From: Deltaproteobacteria bacterium UBA5756
GTDB taxonomy: Bacteria > Desulfobacterota > Syntrophorhabdia > Syntrophorhabdales > Syntrophorhabdaceae
Assembly: GCA_002418985.1 (NCBI GenBank)
Contig: DIFE01000120.1
Span: 1-11,243, forward strand
Reading direction: 5' to 3'
Length of the DNA stretch: 11,243 nt
A program made the translations under genes and the position numbers. How positions within the stretch are numbered: position 1 is the stretch's first letter; every line of letters begins with the position of its first letter. This document shows positions 1-5,778 of this stretch, in pieces. The notes beneath the pieces are model-generated. The model searched no databases, was not told the DNA's origin, and saw nothing but the letters and a program-made list of their open reading frames with translations.

Positions 1-34
1 CAACGATTGTCTTCCTCTTCGCATATAGAAGTAT

Positions 35-55
35 GGGACGTTCTTAAGAAAGTAA
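35..55 (+). repeat. Left terminal inverted repeat (21 bp)
   Basis: It begins GGGACGTTC and ends AAAGTAA, and is the exact reverse complement of 1104-1124. The match stops immediately on both sides (34/1125 and 56/1103 do not pair). Positions 38-53 form an imperfect 16-nt palindrome with one mismatched pair, around the perfect 10-bp core TTCTTAAGAA at 41-50, so a single strand can fold into a hairpin. Confidence 0.88.
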
Positions 56-97
56 GAAACTCTTGACCCTCGTTCCTCTCGGTGATACCATTATGCC

Positions 98-1096
98 ATG
101 CCGCGACACGCCCGCCTTGATGCAGCCGGTGTTCTCCACCACGTCATTATAAGAGGCATCGAAAAGAAGCCGATCTTCAGCAACAACTCCGACAGAAAAG
201 ACTTTCTCGAACGCTTATCCATCCTGATTCCTGAGACGAAGACTTCCTGCTATGCCTGGTCGCTCATGTCCAACCACGTCCACATGCTGCTTCGTACCGG
301 CGACGTTCCCCTTTCAACGTTTATGGCACGGCTCCTGACCGGTTATGCCACCGCATTCAACCGCAGGCACAAACGCTCGGGGCATCTTTTCCAGAACCGT
401 TACCGCTCGATCATCTGCCAGGAGGACCCGTACCTGAAGGAATTAGTCCGCTACATTCACCTCAATCCGCTCCGAGCCGGTATTGTGCTGGACTTTGAGT
501 CTCTTTGCCTCTACCCCTGGTCAGGCCATGCGGTTCTTCTCGACAACAGAAAATGTGAATGGCAGAACGCGGGTGCCATCCTTTCCCTGTTCGGTGCGAA
601 TTCATCTAAGGCCAGGGCATTTTATCTAGAATTTGTAAGATCGGGAAGTACCCGGGGCCGGAGGCCCGAACTTGTGGGTGGAGGCCTGGTACGGAGTCTC
701 GGAGGATGGGAAGAAGCGAAGAACTTGATACGCGATGGCCCGATGAAAGGTGACGAGCGTATCCTTGGCGACACGTCATTTGTCATGGGCATACTTGCTC
801 GGGCAGAGCAAAAGATGACCCGGCGCTACGAAATGAAACAATCGGGTCTGGATATCGTGGCCGTAGAGAAAAAGATCTGCGACCTTTATGATATGTCCCG
901 TGAAGACCTCTATACCCGGGGAAGACATAAAAAACTTGTTGAGGCCAGAAGCGTTTTTTGCTTCTGGGCAGTGCAGGAGTTGGAAACTTCGCTAATAGAA
1001 CTGGCGATACGTTTTGCGATATCCGAACCGGCGATAGGCTATGCGGTGAGAAGGGGGAGGGATATCGTCCGAAAGAAAGGGCTTAAGCTCTATTGA
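98..1096 (+). CDS. REP-associated tyrosine transposase (HUH/Y1 superfamily) with DnaA-like C-terminal domain
   Basis: This is a single-strand DNA transposase of the TnpA_REP/Transposase_17 kind, expected to nick and rejoin hairpin-ended DNA through a 5'-phosphotyrosine link. The N-terminal catalytic domain covers about residues 1-135. The HUH metal-binding motif is H60-V61-H62 in 'SNHVHMLL'. The likely catalytic tyrosine is Y119 in 'RYIHLNPLRAG', the same context as the active-site tyrosine of E. coli RAYT. The 'SGHLFQNRYRS' stretch (94-104) is also typical. Residues about 250-325 ('SREDLYTRGRHKKLVEAR...') resemble the helix-turn-helix domain IV of DnaA, a tail found in the larger members of this family. 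At 332 aa it is about twice the size of the minimal enzymes. The ATG at 98 begins the usual MPRxARLD N-terminus, but only a weak GGTGAT lies upstream. All catalytic residues are present, so it may be active. Confidence 0.9.
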   Translation: MPRHARLDAAGVLHHVIIRGIEKKPIFSNNSDRKDFLERLSILIPETKTSCYAWSLMSNHVHMLLRTGDVPLSTFMARLLTGYATAFNRRHKRSGHLFQNRYRSIICQEDPYLKELVRYIHLNPLRAGIVLDFESLCLYPWSGHAVLLDNRKCEWQNAGAILSLFGANSSKARAFYLEFVRSGSTRGRRPELVGGGLVRSLGGWEEAKNLIRDGPMKGDERILGDTSFVMGILARAEQKMTRRYEMKQSGLDIVAVEKKICDLYDMSREDLYTRGRHKKLVEARSVFCFWAVQELETSLIELAIRFAISEPAIGYAVRRGRDIVRKKGLKLY

Positions 1097-1103
1097 AAGT
1101 TAA

Positions 1104-1124
1104 TTACTTTCTTAAGAACGTCCC
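1104..1124 (-). repeat. Right terminal inverted repeat (21 bp)
   Basis: This is the exact reverse complement of 35-55. Positions 1106-1121 repeat the imperfect palindrome around CTTAAG. A second small stem can form just inside it: AAAGT at 1096-1100 pairs with ACTTT at 1106-1110 across a 5-nt loop, and this stem is absent at the left end. The repeat ends 17 nt before the GTG at 1142. Confidence 0.88.
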
Positions 1125-1141
1125 CTTGGATTGGAAGAACG

Positions 1142-4100
1142 GTGATGGGTAAAAGGGTAACGCGTCAAAAAAGGCCTTTTGGGAAGACGTGGTGGGGCAA
1201 CGCCTGGGTGGAGGCTATGGAGCGGATCGACTACAACACGAACCGTCTCCCCAGAGGGCGGAGATATGCAAATAATGGGAGTGTCCTTGATATAAATATG
1301 GATGATACGGACGTGACGGCCACCGTTCGGGGTTCACGCCCACGACCTTATCGCGTCAATATCAGGCTCAGGGAATTCAGCGCTACAGCCAAAACACGAA
1401 TCAGGAAGCTGATTGCCGACAACGTTGCCATCGCCACCGATCTCAGCCTCGGTACACTGCCCCACGCGCTTCTACCTCTCCTGGCGGAGCAAAAGATATC
1501 TCTTCTTCCTGAGGACTGGCGTGACATAACCGCCCACTGTTCCTGCCCTGACTGGGCAAACCCGTGCAAACACCTGGCGGCGGTATATTACATCATCGCC
1601 AACGAAATCGATAAGAATCCCTTTCTGCTTTTCAACCTCAGGGGCATGGCAACGGAGGATCTTTGCCGGGCCAGTGGGATTGTGCTGGCGGAAAGCACTG
1701 AGGGGATTGTCCTGAGGAGAGACTACTTCGTCCCCTTTGACAGGGTGGAGGCCGGATATCAAAACAGCTCTGCCGTGTCGGACGACGGAAGAGATAAAAA
1801 TGATCTGGATCTTGCCTTTCCTCCTCTCAACGTGGACGCTCTTTTTTCCCTTCTGCCCGACTCACCGCTTTTTTATTCTGCGGGGGATTTCAAAAGTATA
1901 CTGCTTGCGGCCTATGAACAGGCGGGCAATGCCGTTGATTCCCTGAACATTGTGGATGACAACGGCCTGAACTTCAGACATACAAATATCTACCTGATCT
2001 GCGGGGTTCACGGCTATTCGGTTTTTGTGACGCCTCCATCCGGTTCTTTCGATGGAATGGAAGGTAAGACAACCACGGTTAAAATCCCTGTGCCGGAAGG
2101 TAAGAAGCTTGGCCTGAAAAAAAAGCGGGGTTGTCTCGTCCCCTTTGACAGGGCTTTTGACCTCTTCGTGCGACTTCCCTTCGCCACAGATTCAGAGAAC
2201 AACACCTCTTCCACGCGATTTTTCAACATATCCACCTCTGTTGCCCTCTCTTTTATCCGGTCCGGATCGTATCTCCCGGAGGTTATCCAGAAAGAGGGGG
2301 GTAATTTTACTATCCGATATATCCCCCTCATCCACAGTGAAAAAATCGAGACGGCCCTGAAGCAACTCAAAGACCTCATGCCTCCTGTCTTCTGCATAAG
2401 AACCGTTGACAACAGCGTTCTGGAAAGGGAAGGTTTGATTGATATCCTTTCCCTTATGATTACGGCCTTTATCAATGGTTTGCACAAGAAGGTACAACCT
2501 GCATACGACAAGCTTCTTGACGCTTTTTTTTGGGGTGCCGCCTACCATGCCCGGGTATTTGAGGAGCAGCAGACCGGGAAGAGTGTTTCCGACTGGCTCG
2601 CGCGGCTTTCCATACGAAAGCACGACATATCACCGGTGATACGTATTGAGTTTGCCGATTCGGATCAATTCAATCTCCATATTGATGTAGAAAACAAGAA
2701 AGATGTCCTTTCCTCTACCGTATCTTTATCGGCCCTCTTCGACGGAAAGGAACCGCTATTTTCCCATCCTGTAGCGCTCCTGCGGACCGATGTGTCAAGA
2801 CAGATTGCCCTTGCCGGCCAGTACTTTGCTCCCCTCAAGGACATATTGAATAGCAGGGGTACCGGCAGCTGCGCCCTTGACGCAGACCAAATGGCAGCAT
2901 TCCTGACGGCCACCTCGGAGATTTTCGATATGCTCGGCATCAAAATCGTTGTCCCCAGGGAACTGCAAAGGTTGGCAAAACCGAGGCCGACAATCAAAGC
3001 CGCCTTCAAGGGCAAAGAGCGGGGAAAAACATTTCTTTCTCTCGAGGGTCTCCTCAATTTCACCTGGGAGGTCGCCATCGGAGACATAAAAATGTCGGAG
3101 GCGGAGTTCCTCAAATTAGCGAAGTCTGCAGGGAGAATCGTCAAGTTCCGCGACCAATACGTCCTCCTGGATCCTGATGCGGTAAAAGGGATTATGGATC
3201 GACTCGCAAGACCCATTAAACAGCTTACTCCCATGGAGACGCTCCAGGCGGCCCTCACCGGCGAATCGGGGGGCGTTGTTTTCAGCCCCGATGAGGCGCT
3301 GAAAAGGATCATCGATGATATCGGGAGAATTGAGGATGTAGCCATCCCCTCCTCGCTTAATGGTAATCTGAGGCCGTATCAGGAGCGGGGCTATCGATGG
3401 CTCTATTCGAATATGACGAAAGGTTTCGGTTCCTGTCTTGCGGATGATATGGGATTGGGCAAGACGATCCAGGTTATCGCACTGCTTCTCGCCCTCAAAG
3501 AGAGAGAAGCCCTCACCACGCCTGCTCTTGTTGTATGTCCAACGACCCTTGTGGGCAACTGGCTGAAGGAGTGCGCACGGTTTGCCCCCACAATGGATTG
3601 TGTTGTATATCATGGCGCGGAGCGAAAAATGGACGAGATAGAGAGCGATCTTGTCATTACCACATACGGCACGTTGCGACGGGATTTGTCAAAGTTAAGT
3701 GCTTTCGAGTGGCCCGTTGTCATCATCGACGAGGCCCAGAACATCAAGAACCCCGATACGGACCAGACCAGGGCGGTGAAATTGCTGAAAGCCCGGGCTT
3801 TCATCGCCATGAGCGGCACACCCGTCGAAAACAGGCTCAGTGAACTCTGGAGCATCTTTGACTTTACCAATAAAGGGTATCTCGGCCATATGAGCGGGTT
3901 TCAACAGAAGTTCGCACTCCCCATCGAGAAATACCGTAACAGGGAACAGATCGAAAAACTGAAGGCGGCTACGGGCCCATTCATCATGAGGAGGCTTAAG
4001 AGCGACAGGACGATCATCGATGACCTCCCCGAGAAACTCGTCTTCGAGGAGTACTGCTATCTGACGAAAGAACAATCGGCCCTTTACCGGCAGGTCGTCA

Positions 4101-4765
4101 AGAATACGATGAAAGTCATAGAAGAGAGTGAAGGCATCGAGAGGAAGGGGCTTATATTCAGCCTTATAACCTCTCTCAAACAGATCTGCAACCACCCTGC
4201 CCATTTCTCAAAAAAGGGCAGGGCAGATAAGAATCTTTCCGGCAAAACGGAAAGGCTTATAGAGCTTACAGAAAAGATCCTGAACGTGAGGGAGAAGGCG
4301 CTTATTTTTACCCAGTACAGGGAGATGGGCGACATCCTCGCCGAGATCATAGGGAGCGAACACGGTGAAGAAGCCCTCTTTTTTCACGGAGGGCTGACGA
4401 GGAAAAAGAGGGATGCAATGGTAGACTCTTTTCAGGAGGATGGCATCCACAACATCATGATCATTTCCCTCAAGGCTGGCGGTACGGGGCTCAACCTTAC
4501 GTCAGCGTCTAATGTGATCCACTATGACCTCTGGTGGAACCCCGCAGTGGAGGAGCAAGCAACGGATAGAACATATCGGATCGGACAGAAAAGAAATGTC
4601 ATGGTCCACCGTCTGATCACTCTGGGTACCTTTGAGGAAAAGATTGACGAGATGATCAAGGCGAAAAGGGAACTTGCCGACCTGACTGTTGCCACAGGGG
4701 AACGGTGGCTGACAGAGATGTCGGATAGAGAACTGCGTAACCTTTTTGCTCTCACAAAAGCCTGA
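1142..4765 (+). CDS. SWIM zinc-finger SNF2-family helicase-like ATPase
   Basis: This is a large bacterial SNF2/Rad54-type double-stranded-DNA translocase. Domains in order (numbered from the GTG): an N-terminal region opening with 'FGKTWWGNAWVEAMERID', standard for SWIM-SNF2 proteins; a SWIM zinc finger C133-x-C135-x6-C142-x-H144; a long variable middle; an SNF2-associated domain at about 595-690 ('FTWEVAIGD'); then the two RecA-like lobes. Motifs are a Q-like motif LRPYQ (743-747), Walker A DDMGLGKT with K774, the DEAQ box D863-Q866, SGTP (891-894), motif V GGTGLN (1113-1118) and motif VI 'ATDRTYRIGQ' (1140-1149). All are intact, and 1,207 aa is normal for the class. Start: GTG 1142 or ATG 1145. 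GGAAG at 1133-1137 is 4 nt from the GTG and 7 nt from the ATG, so ATG 1145 is slightly preferred. The role is probably in DNA repair, transcription recycling or chromosome maintenance; members are poorly characterised. No nuclease or methylase lies beside it to suggest a DISARM-like defence set. Confidence 0.93.
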   Translation: MMGKRVTRQKRPFGKTWWGNAWVEAMERIDYNTNRLPRGRRYANNGSVLDINMDDTDVTATVRGSRPRPYRVNIRLREFSATAKTRIRKLIADNVAIATDLSLGTLPHALLPLLAEQKISLLPEDWRDITAHCSCPDWANPCKHLAAVYYIIANEIDKNPFLLFNLRGMATEDLCRASGIVLAESTEGIVLRRDYFVPFDRVEAGYQNSSAVSDDGRDKNDLDLAFPPLNVDALFSLLPDSPLFYSAGDFKSILLAAYEQAGNAVDSLNIVDDNGLNFRHTNIYLICGVHGYSVFVTPPSGSFDGMEGKTTTVKIPVPEGKKLGLKKKRGCLVPFDRAFDLFVRLPFATDSENNTSSTRFFNISTSVALSFIRSGSYLPEVIQKEGGNFTIRYIPLIHSEKIETALKQLKDLMPPVFCIRTVDNSVLEREGLIDILSLMITAFINGLHKKVQPAYDKLLDAFFWGAAYHARVFEEQQTGKSVSDWLARLSIRKHDISPVIRIEFADSDQFNLHIDVENKKDVLSSTVSLSALFDGKEPLFSHPVALLRTDVSRQIALAGQYFAPLKDILNSRGTGSCALDADQMAAFLTATSEIFDMLGIKIVVPRELQRLAKPRPTIKAAFKGKERGKTFLSLEGLLNFTWEVAIGDIKMSEAEFLKLAKSAGRIVKFRDQYVLLDPDAVKGIMDRLARPIKQLTPMETLQAALTGESGGVVFSPDEALKRIIDDIGRIEDVAIPSSLNGNLRPYQERGYRWLYSNMTKGFGSCLADDMGLGKTIQVIALLLALKEREALTTPALVVCPTTLVGNWLKECARFAPTMDCVVYHGAERKMDEIESDLVITTYGTLRRDLSKLSAFEWPVVIIDEAQNIKNPDTDQTRAVKLLKARAFIAMSGTPVENRLSELWSIFDFTNKGYLGHMSGFQQKFALPIEKYRNREQIEKLKAATGPFIMRRLKSDRTIIDDLPEKLVFEEYCYLTKEQSALYRQVVKNTMKVIEESEGIERKGLIFSLITSLKQICNHPAHFSKKGRADKNLSGKTERLIELTEKILNVREKALIFTQYREMGDILAEIIGSEHGEEALFFHGGLTRKKRDAMVDSFQEDGIHNIMIISLKAGGTGLNLTSASNVIHYDLWWNPAVEEQATDRTYRIGQKRNVMVHRLITLGTFEEKIDEMIKAKRELADLTVATGERWLTEMSDRELRNLFALTKA

Positions 4766-4793
4766 TCGTAACGGACCAGGGGGGTGTTCCGGT

Positions 4794-5198
4794 TTAGTCC
4801 GGGAAGAACGATTCGAAATCCCTCGGGGTGATGATCTTTGTTGTGCCGTATTGTCCGATCACCAGGAGGTCTTCATCGCCGGTTACAAGGTAATCTGCAC
4901 CGACCTTGTGTGCGCAGGCAAGGATTTTGTCATCATCGGCATCCCTGCATACAGGGGCAATGGGATCTATTTGCAGGACCAGTTCTTTCGAGGCTTCCGA
5001 TATGACAGAATGCACTTCGGAAATTTCCGAGCCCGAAAGAGAGAATTTTTTTATCAGAACCGTCTCCAACTCGCTCATAATGTCCGAACTCAGAAACAGA
5101 TCACATTCTCTCTTGCGCGCTCTGAGAAGGAGTTTGGAACAGATTCCTTCAGTGAGAAAGGCTGCGATGAGAATATTGGTATCGAATACTACCTTCAA
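4794..5198 (-). CDS. PIN-domain toxin of a type II toxin-antitoxin system (VapC-like, COG1569 type)
   Basis: This is a predicted Mg2+-dependent ribonuclease of the PIN family, 134 aa, starting 'MKVVFDTNILIAAF'. The acidic active-site residues are all visible: D6 with N8 in FDTN, E43 in 'MSELE', D88-D90 in 'CRDADDDKILA', and D108/D110 in 'VTGDEDLL'. The pattern fits the 'putative toxin-antitoxin system toxin component, PIN family' rather than classical short VapC. The start is TTG at 5198-5196, overlapping the antitoxin stop as TTGA. No ATG is available that would keep the FDTN strand, and only a weak ribosome site precedes it, so translation is probably coupled to the antitoxin. It runs convergently to the SNF2 gene, with 28 nt between the stop codons. 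The substrate RNA is unknown. With every catalytic residue present, the toxin is likely functional. Confidence 0.9.
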   Translation of the reverse strand: MKVVFDTNILIAAFLTEGICSKLLLRARKRECDLFLSSDIMSELETVLIKKFSLSGSEISEVHSVISEASKELVLQIDPIAPVCRDADDDKILACAHKVGADYLVTGDEDLLVIGQYGTTKIITPRDFESFFPD

Positions 5199-5413
5199 GA
5201 TACCACTTTGAAGATATCTTCATCGGTGATTACCTTTGCGGATTTTGCTTTTCCGGCAAGCCGTTTTTTGATAGCTTTGAATCGAGCTTCCCAGAGAAAA
5301 ATCCCAAGCGATTCTTTGACGATATCACTTTTGTTTCTACCGGTTTCCCTGGCATAGGCGTCGAGTTCCTCGGCCATGTTGCCAGGTAAACTTACCGACA
5401 GGACAGATCTCAT
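5195..5413 (-). CDS. Ribbon-helix-helix (CopG/Arc-type) antitoxin
   Basis: This 72-aa protein is the first gene of the TA operon. Residues 2-10 ('RSVLSVSLP') fit the DNA-binding beta strand of an RHH fold. Residues 12-24 and 27-41 ('MAEELDAYARETG', 'NKSDIVKESLGIFLW') fit its two helices, with the 'GRNKSDIVKESL' turn being typical. The C-terminal tail (42-72) is basic then acidic and would be the toxin-neutralising part. A good ribosome site, AGAGGTGA at 5418-5425, precedes the ATG. The stop overlaps the toxin start by 4 nt. RHH antitoxins usually repress their own operon; the tandem 10-bp repeats at 5427-5446 are the likely operator. I see no degradation signal or extra domain. Confidence 0.87.
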   Translation of the reverse strand: MRSVLSVSLPGNMAEELDAYARETGRNKSDIVKESLGIFLWEARFKAIKKRLAGKAKSAKVITDEDIFKVVS

Positions 5414-5426
5414 TTTGTCACCTCTG

Positions 5427-5446
5427 CACTACAATACACTACAATA
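5427..5446 (-). repeat. Two tandem 10-bp repeats, probable antitoxin operator
   Basis: On the minus strand TATTGTAGTG occurs twice back to back (5446-5437 and 5436-5427) with no mismatch. The 10-bp period is close to one helical turn, so two RHH dimers could bind on the same DNA face. The second copy contains the predicted -10 hexamer, and the block lies directly in front of the antitoxin gene. The role as operator is inference from position and family. Confidence 0.66.
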
Positions 5447-5459
5447 GTATCTTTGTCAA
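5431..5459 (-). promoter_or_regulatory. Predicted sigma70 promoter of the toxin-antitoxin operon
   Basis: Read on the minus strand, a perfect -35 TTGACA (5459-5454) is followed, after exactly 17 nt, by TATTGT (5436-5431) as the -10. Transcription would start near 5424, at or inside the antitoxin ribosome site, giving a very short or absent 5' leader. A slightly earlier start cannot be excluded. The -10 lies inside the tandem repeats, as expected for autorepression. Confidence 0.68.
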
Positions 5460-5547
5460 GGACCGGCGTGGACCCTGACACATAACACATCCCATGTTAA
5501 CGTGGCAGCGCCTCCAGATAATACAGCTCTCTCCTGAAATTGTATAT

Positions 5548-5604
5548 TGCCTGACAAGGCCGGGAAACGTCTGTAAATGATAATGATTACGCCGAAGTCA
5601 GGCA
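5548..5604. repeat. 8-bp inverted repeat with 41-nt spacer upstream of the pilus operon promoter
   Basis: TGCCTGAC at 5548-5555 is the exact reverse complement of GTCAGGCA at 5597-5604. The right arm ends 12 nt before the -35 hexamer at 5617, so it is more likely a regulator-binding pair of half sites or a DNA structure than an RNA hairpin of the operon leader. It could also be chance; no partner protein is identified. Confidence 0.4.
5573..5591. promoter_or_regulatory. Candidate Fur-box-like site
   Basis: Aligned by eye with the classical 19-bp Fur consensus, this stretch matches at 14 positions. Its core is two tandem AATGAT hexamers at 5576-5587 followed by TAC. It is in the loop of the 8-bp inverted repeat and 25 nt upstream of the -35. 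The surrounding DNA is AT-rich, so a chance match is quite possible, and a repressor site is more often found over the promoter itself. Confidence 0.3.
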
Positions 5605-5616
5605 GCTATTTTCCTG

Positions 5617-5645
5617 TTGACATATTTCTGTGAAAACCATATAAA
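5617..5645 (+). promoter_or_regulatory. Predicted sigma70 promoter of the pilus operon
   Basis: There is a perfect -35 TTGACA (5617-5622), a 17-nt spacer and the -10 TATAAA (5640-5645). Transcription would begin near 5652 and give a leader of about 125 nt, AT-rich with several short weak stems (for example around 5713-5732). It is the only convincing forward promoter between the TA module and the operon. I saw no sigma54 -24/-12 element, although some deltaproteobacterial pilus genes use one. Confidence 0.7.
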
Positions 5646-5773
5646 AGTATTTATAATTATGGGGATTATCAGAAGATATGATCAAAGATTAATCATTCAC
5701 CTCGGAATACATCAACAACTAGTTAATATTATTAGTGGTTATATAGCCAATACCAGTTTATTGCCATTTCTTA

Positions 5774-5778
5774 CGGAG
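5774..5778 (+). promoter_or_regulatory. Ribosome binding site that bears on the PilM-PilN start
   Basis: CGGAG at 5774-5778 runs into the GTG at 5778, too close for that codon to be used well. It is 5 nt from an in-frame TTG at 5784. Starting at the TTG shortens the protein by two residues, to MDILGVDIGT. Confidence 0.5.

Larger units (their letters stand above)
35..1124 (+). mobile_element. RAYT-type transposable element bounded by 21-bp inverted repeats
   Basis: The element consists of one HUH/Y1 transposase gene inside a perfect 21-bp inverted repeat at 35-55 and 1104-1124. The stop codon is 7 nt from the right repeat and the start is 42 nt from the left one, so there is almost no cargo space. 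Each repeat contains a near-palindrome centred on CTTAAG, the kind of hairpin that single-strand HUH transposases recognise. I see no target-site duplication next to the repeats, which fits Y1 chemistry and argues against a DDE transposon. The limits are drawn at the repeats; true cleavage sites in Y1 elements can lie a few bases outside the hairpins. Whether this is a mobile unit or a domesticated RAYT with two flanking REP-like sequences cannot be told from one copy. Confidence 0.72.
5460..5616. other. Non-coding stretch between the TA promoter and the pilus operon promoter
   Basis: No plausible gene is seen on either strand in this part of the 364-nt gap (5414-5777). Visible structure: an imperfect 12-nt palindrome centred on GTTAAC at 5493-5504, an 8-bp inverted repeat at 5548-5555/5597-5604 and a Fur-box-like sequence at 5573-5591. 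The two promoters here point away from each other. I recognise no RNA family; a cyclic di-GMP riboswitch was considered and not found. Confidence 0.55.

Noticed and set aside
2665..3345. A 226-codon reverse open frame inside the SNF2 gene
   Set aside because: The forward frame is continuous through all SNF2 motifs. The reverse frame is Ser/Arg-rich with no family resemblance.
4766..4793. Possible bidirectional terminator between the SNF2 gene and the toxin gene
   Set aside because: Only 4-bp stems (such as CCGG/CCGG) can be drawn and there is no T-run on either strand.
5210..5221. A perfect 12-bp palindrome, GAAGATATCTTC
   Set aside because: It lies within the end of the antitoxin gene and simply encodes E-D-I-F. 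There is no reason to read it as a site.
4746..5357. A 203-codon forward open frame across the toxin-antitoxin region
   Set aside because: It runs antisense through two genes with clear PIN and ribbon-helix-helix motifs, has no recognisable domain and no ribosome site. It is a shadow frame.
1142..5413. Defence island built on the SNF2 helicase and TA pair
   Set aside because: No nuclease, methyltransferase or known DISARM partner is present, and the SWIM-SNF2 type usually stands alone. Proximity to a TA pair and a transposase is not enough.
5493..5504. Imperfect palindrome centred on GTTAAC as an operator
   Set aside because: It is short, with one mismatched pair and no fixed distance to either promoter. 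Chance is the simpler explanation.
5652..5777. Riboswitch, for example cyclic di-GMP type, in the pilus operon leader
   Set aside because: The leader is AT-rich with only weak short stems. None of the conserved bases of the cyclic di-GMP-I fold could be placed.
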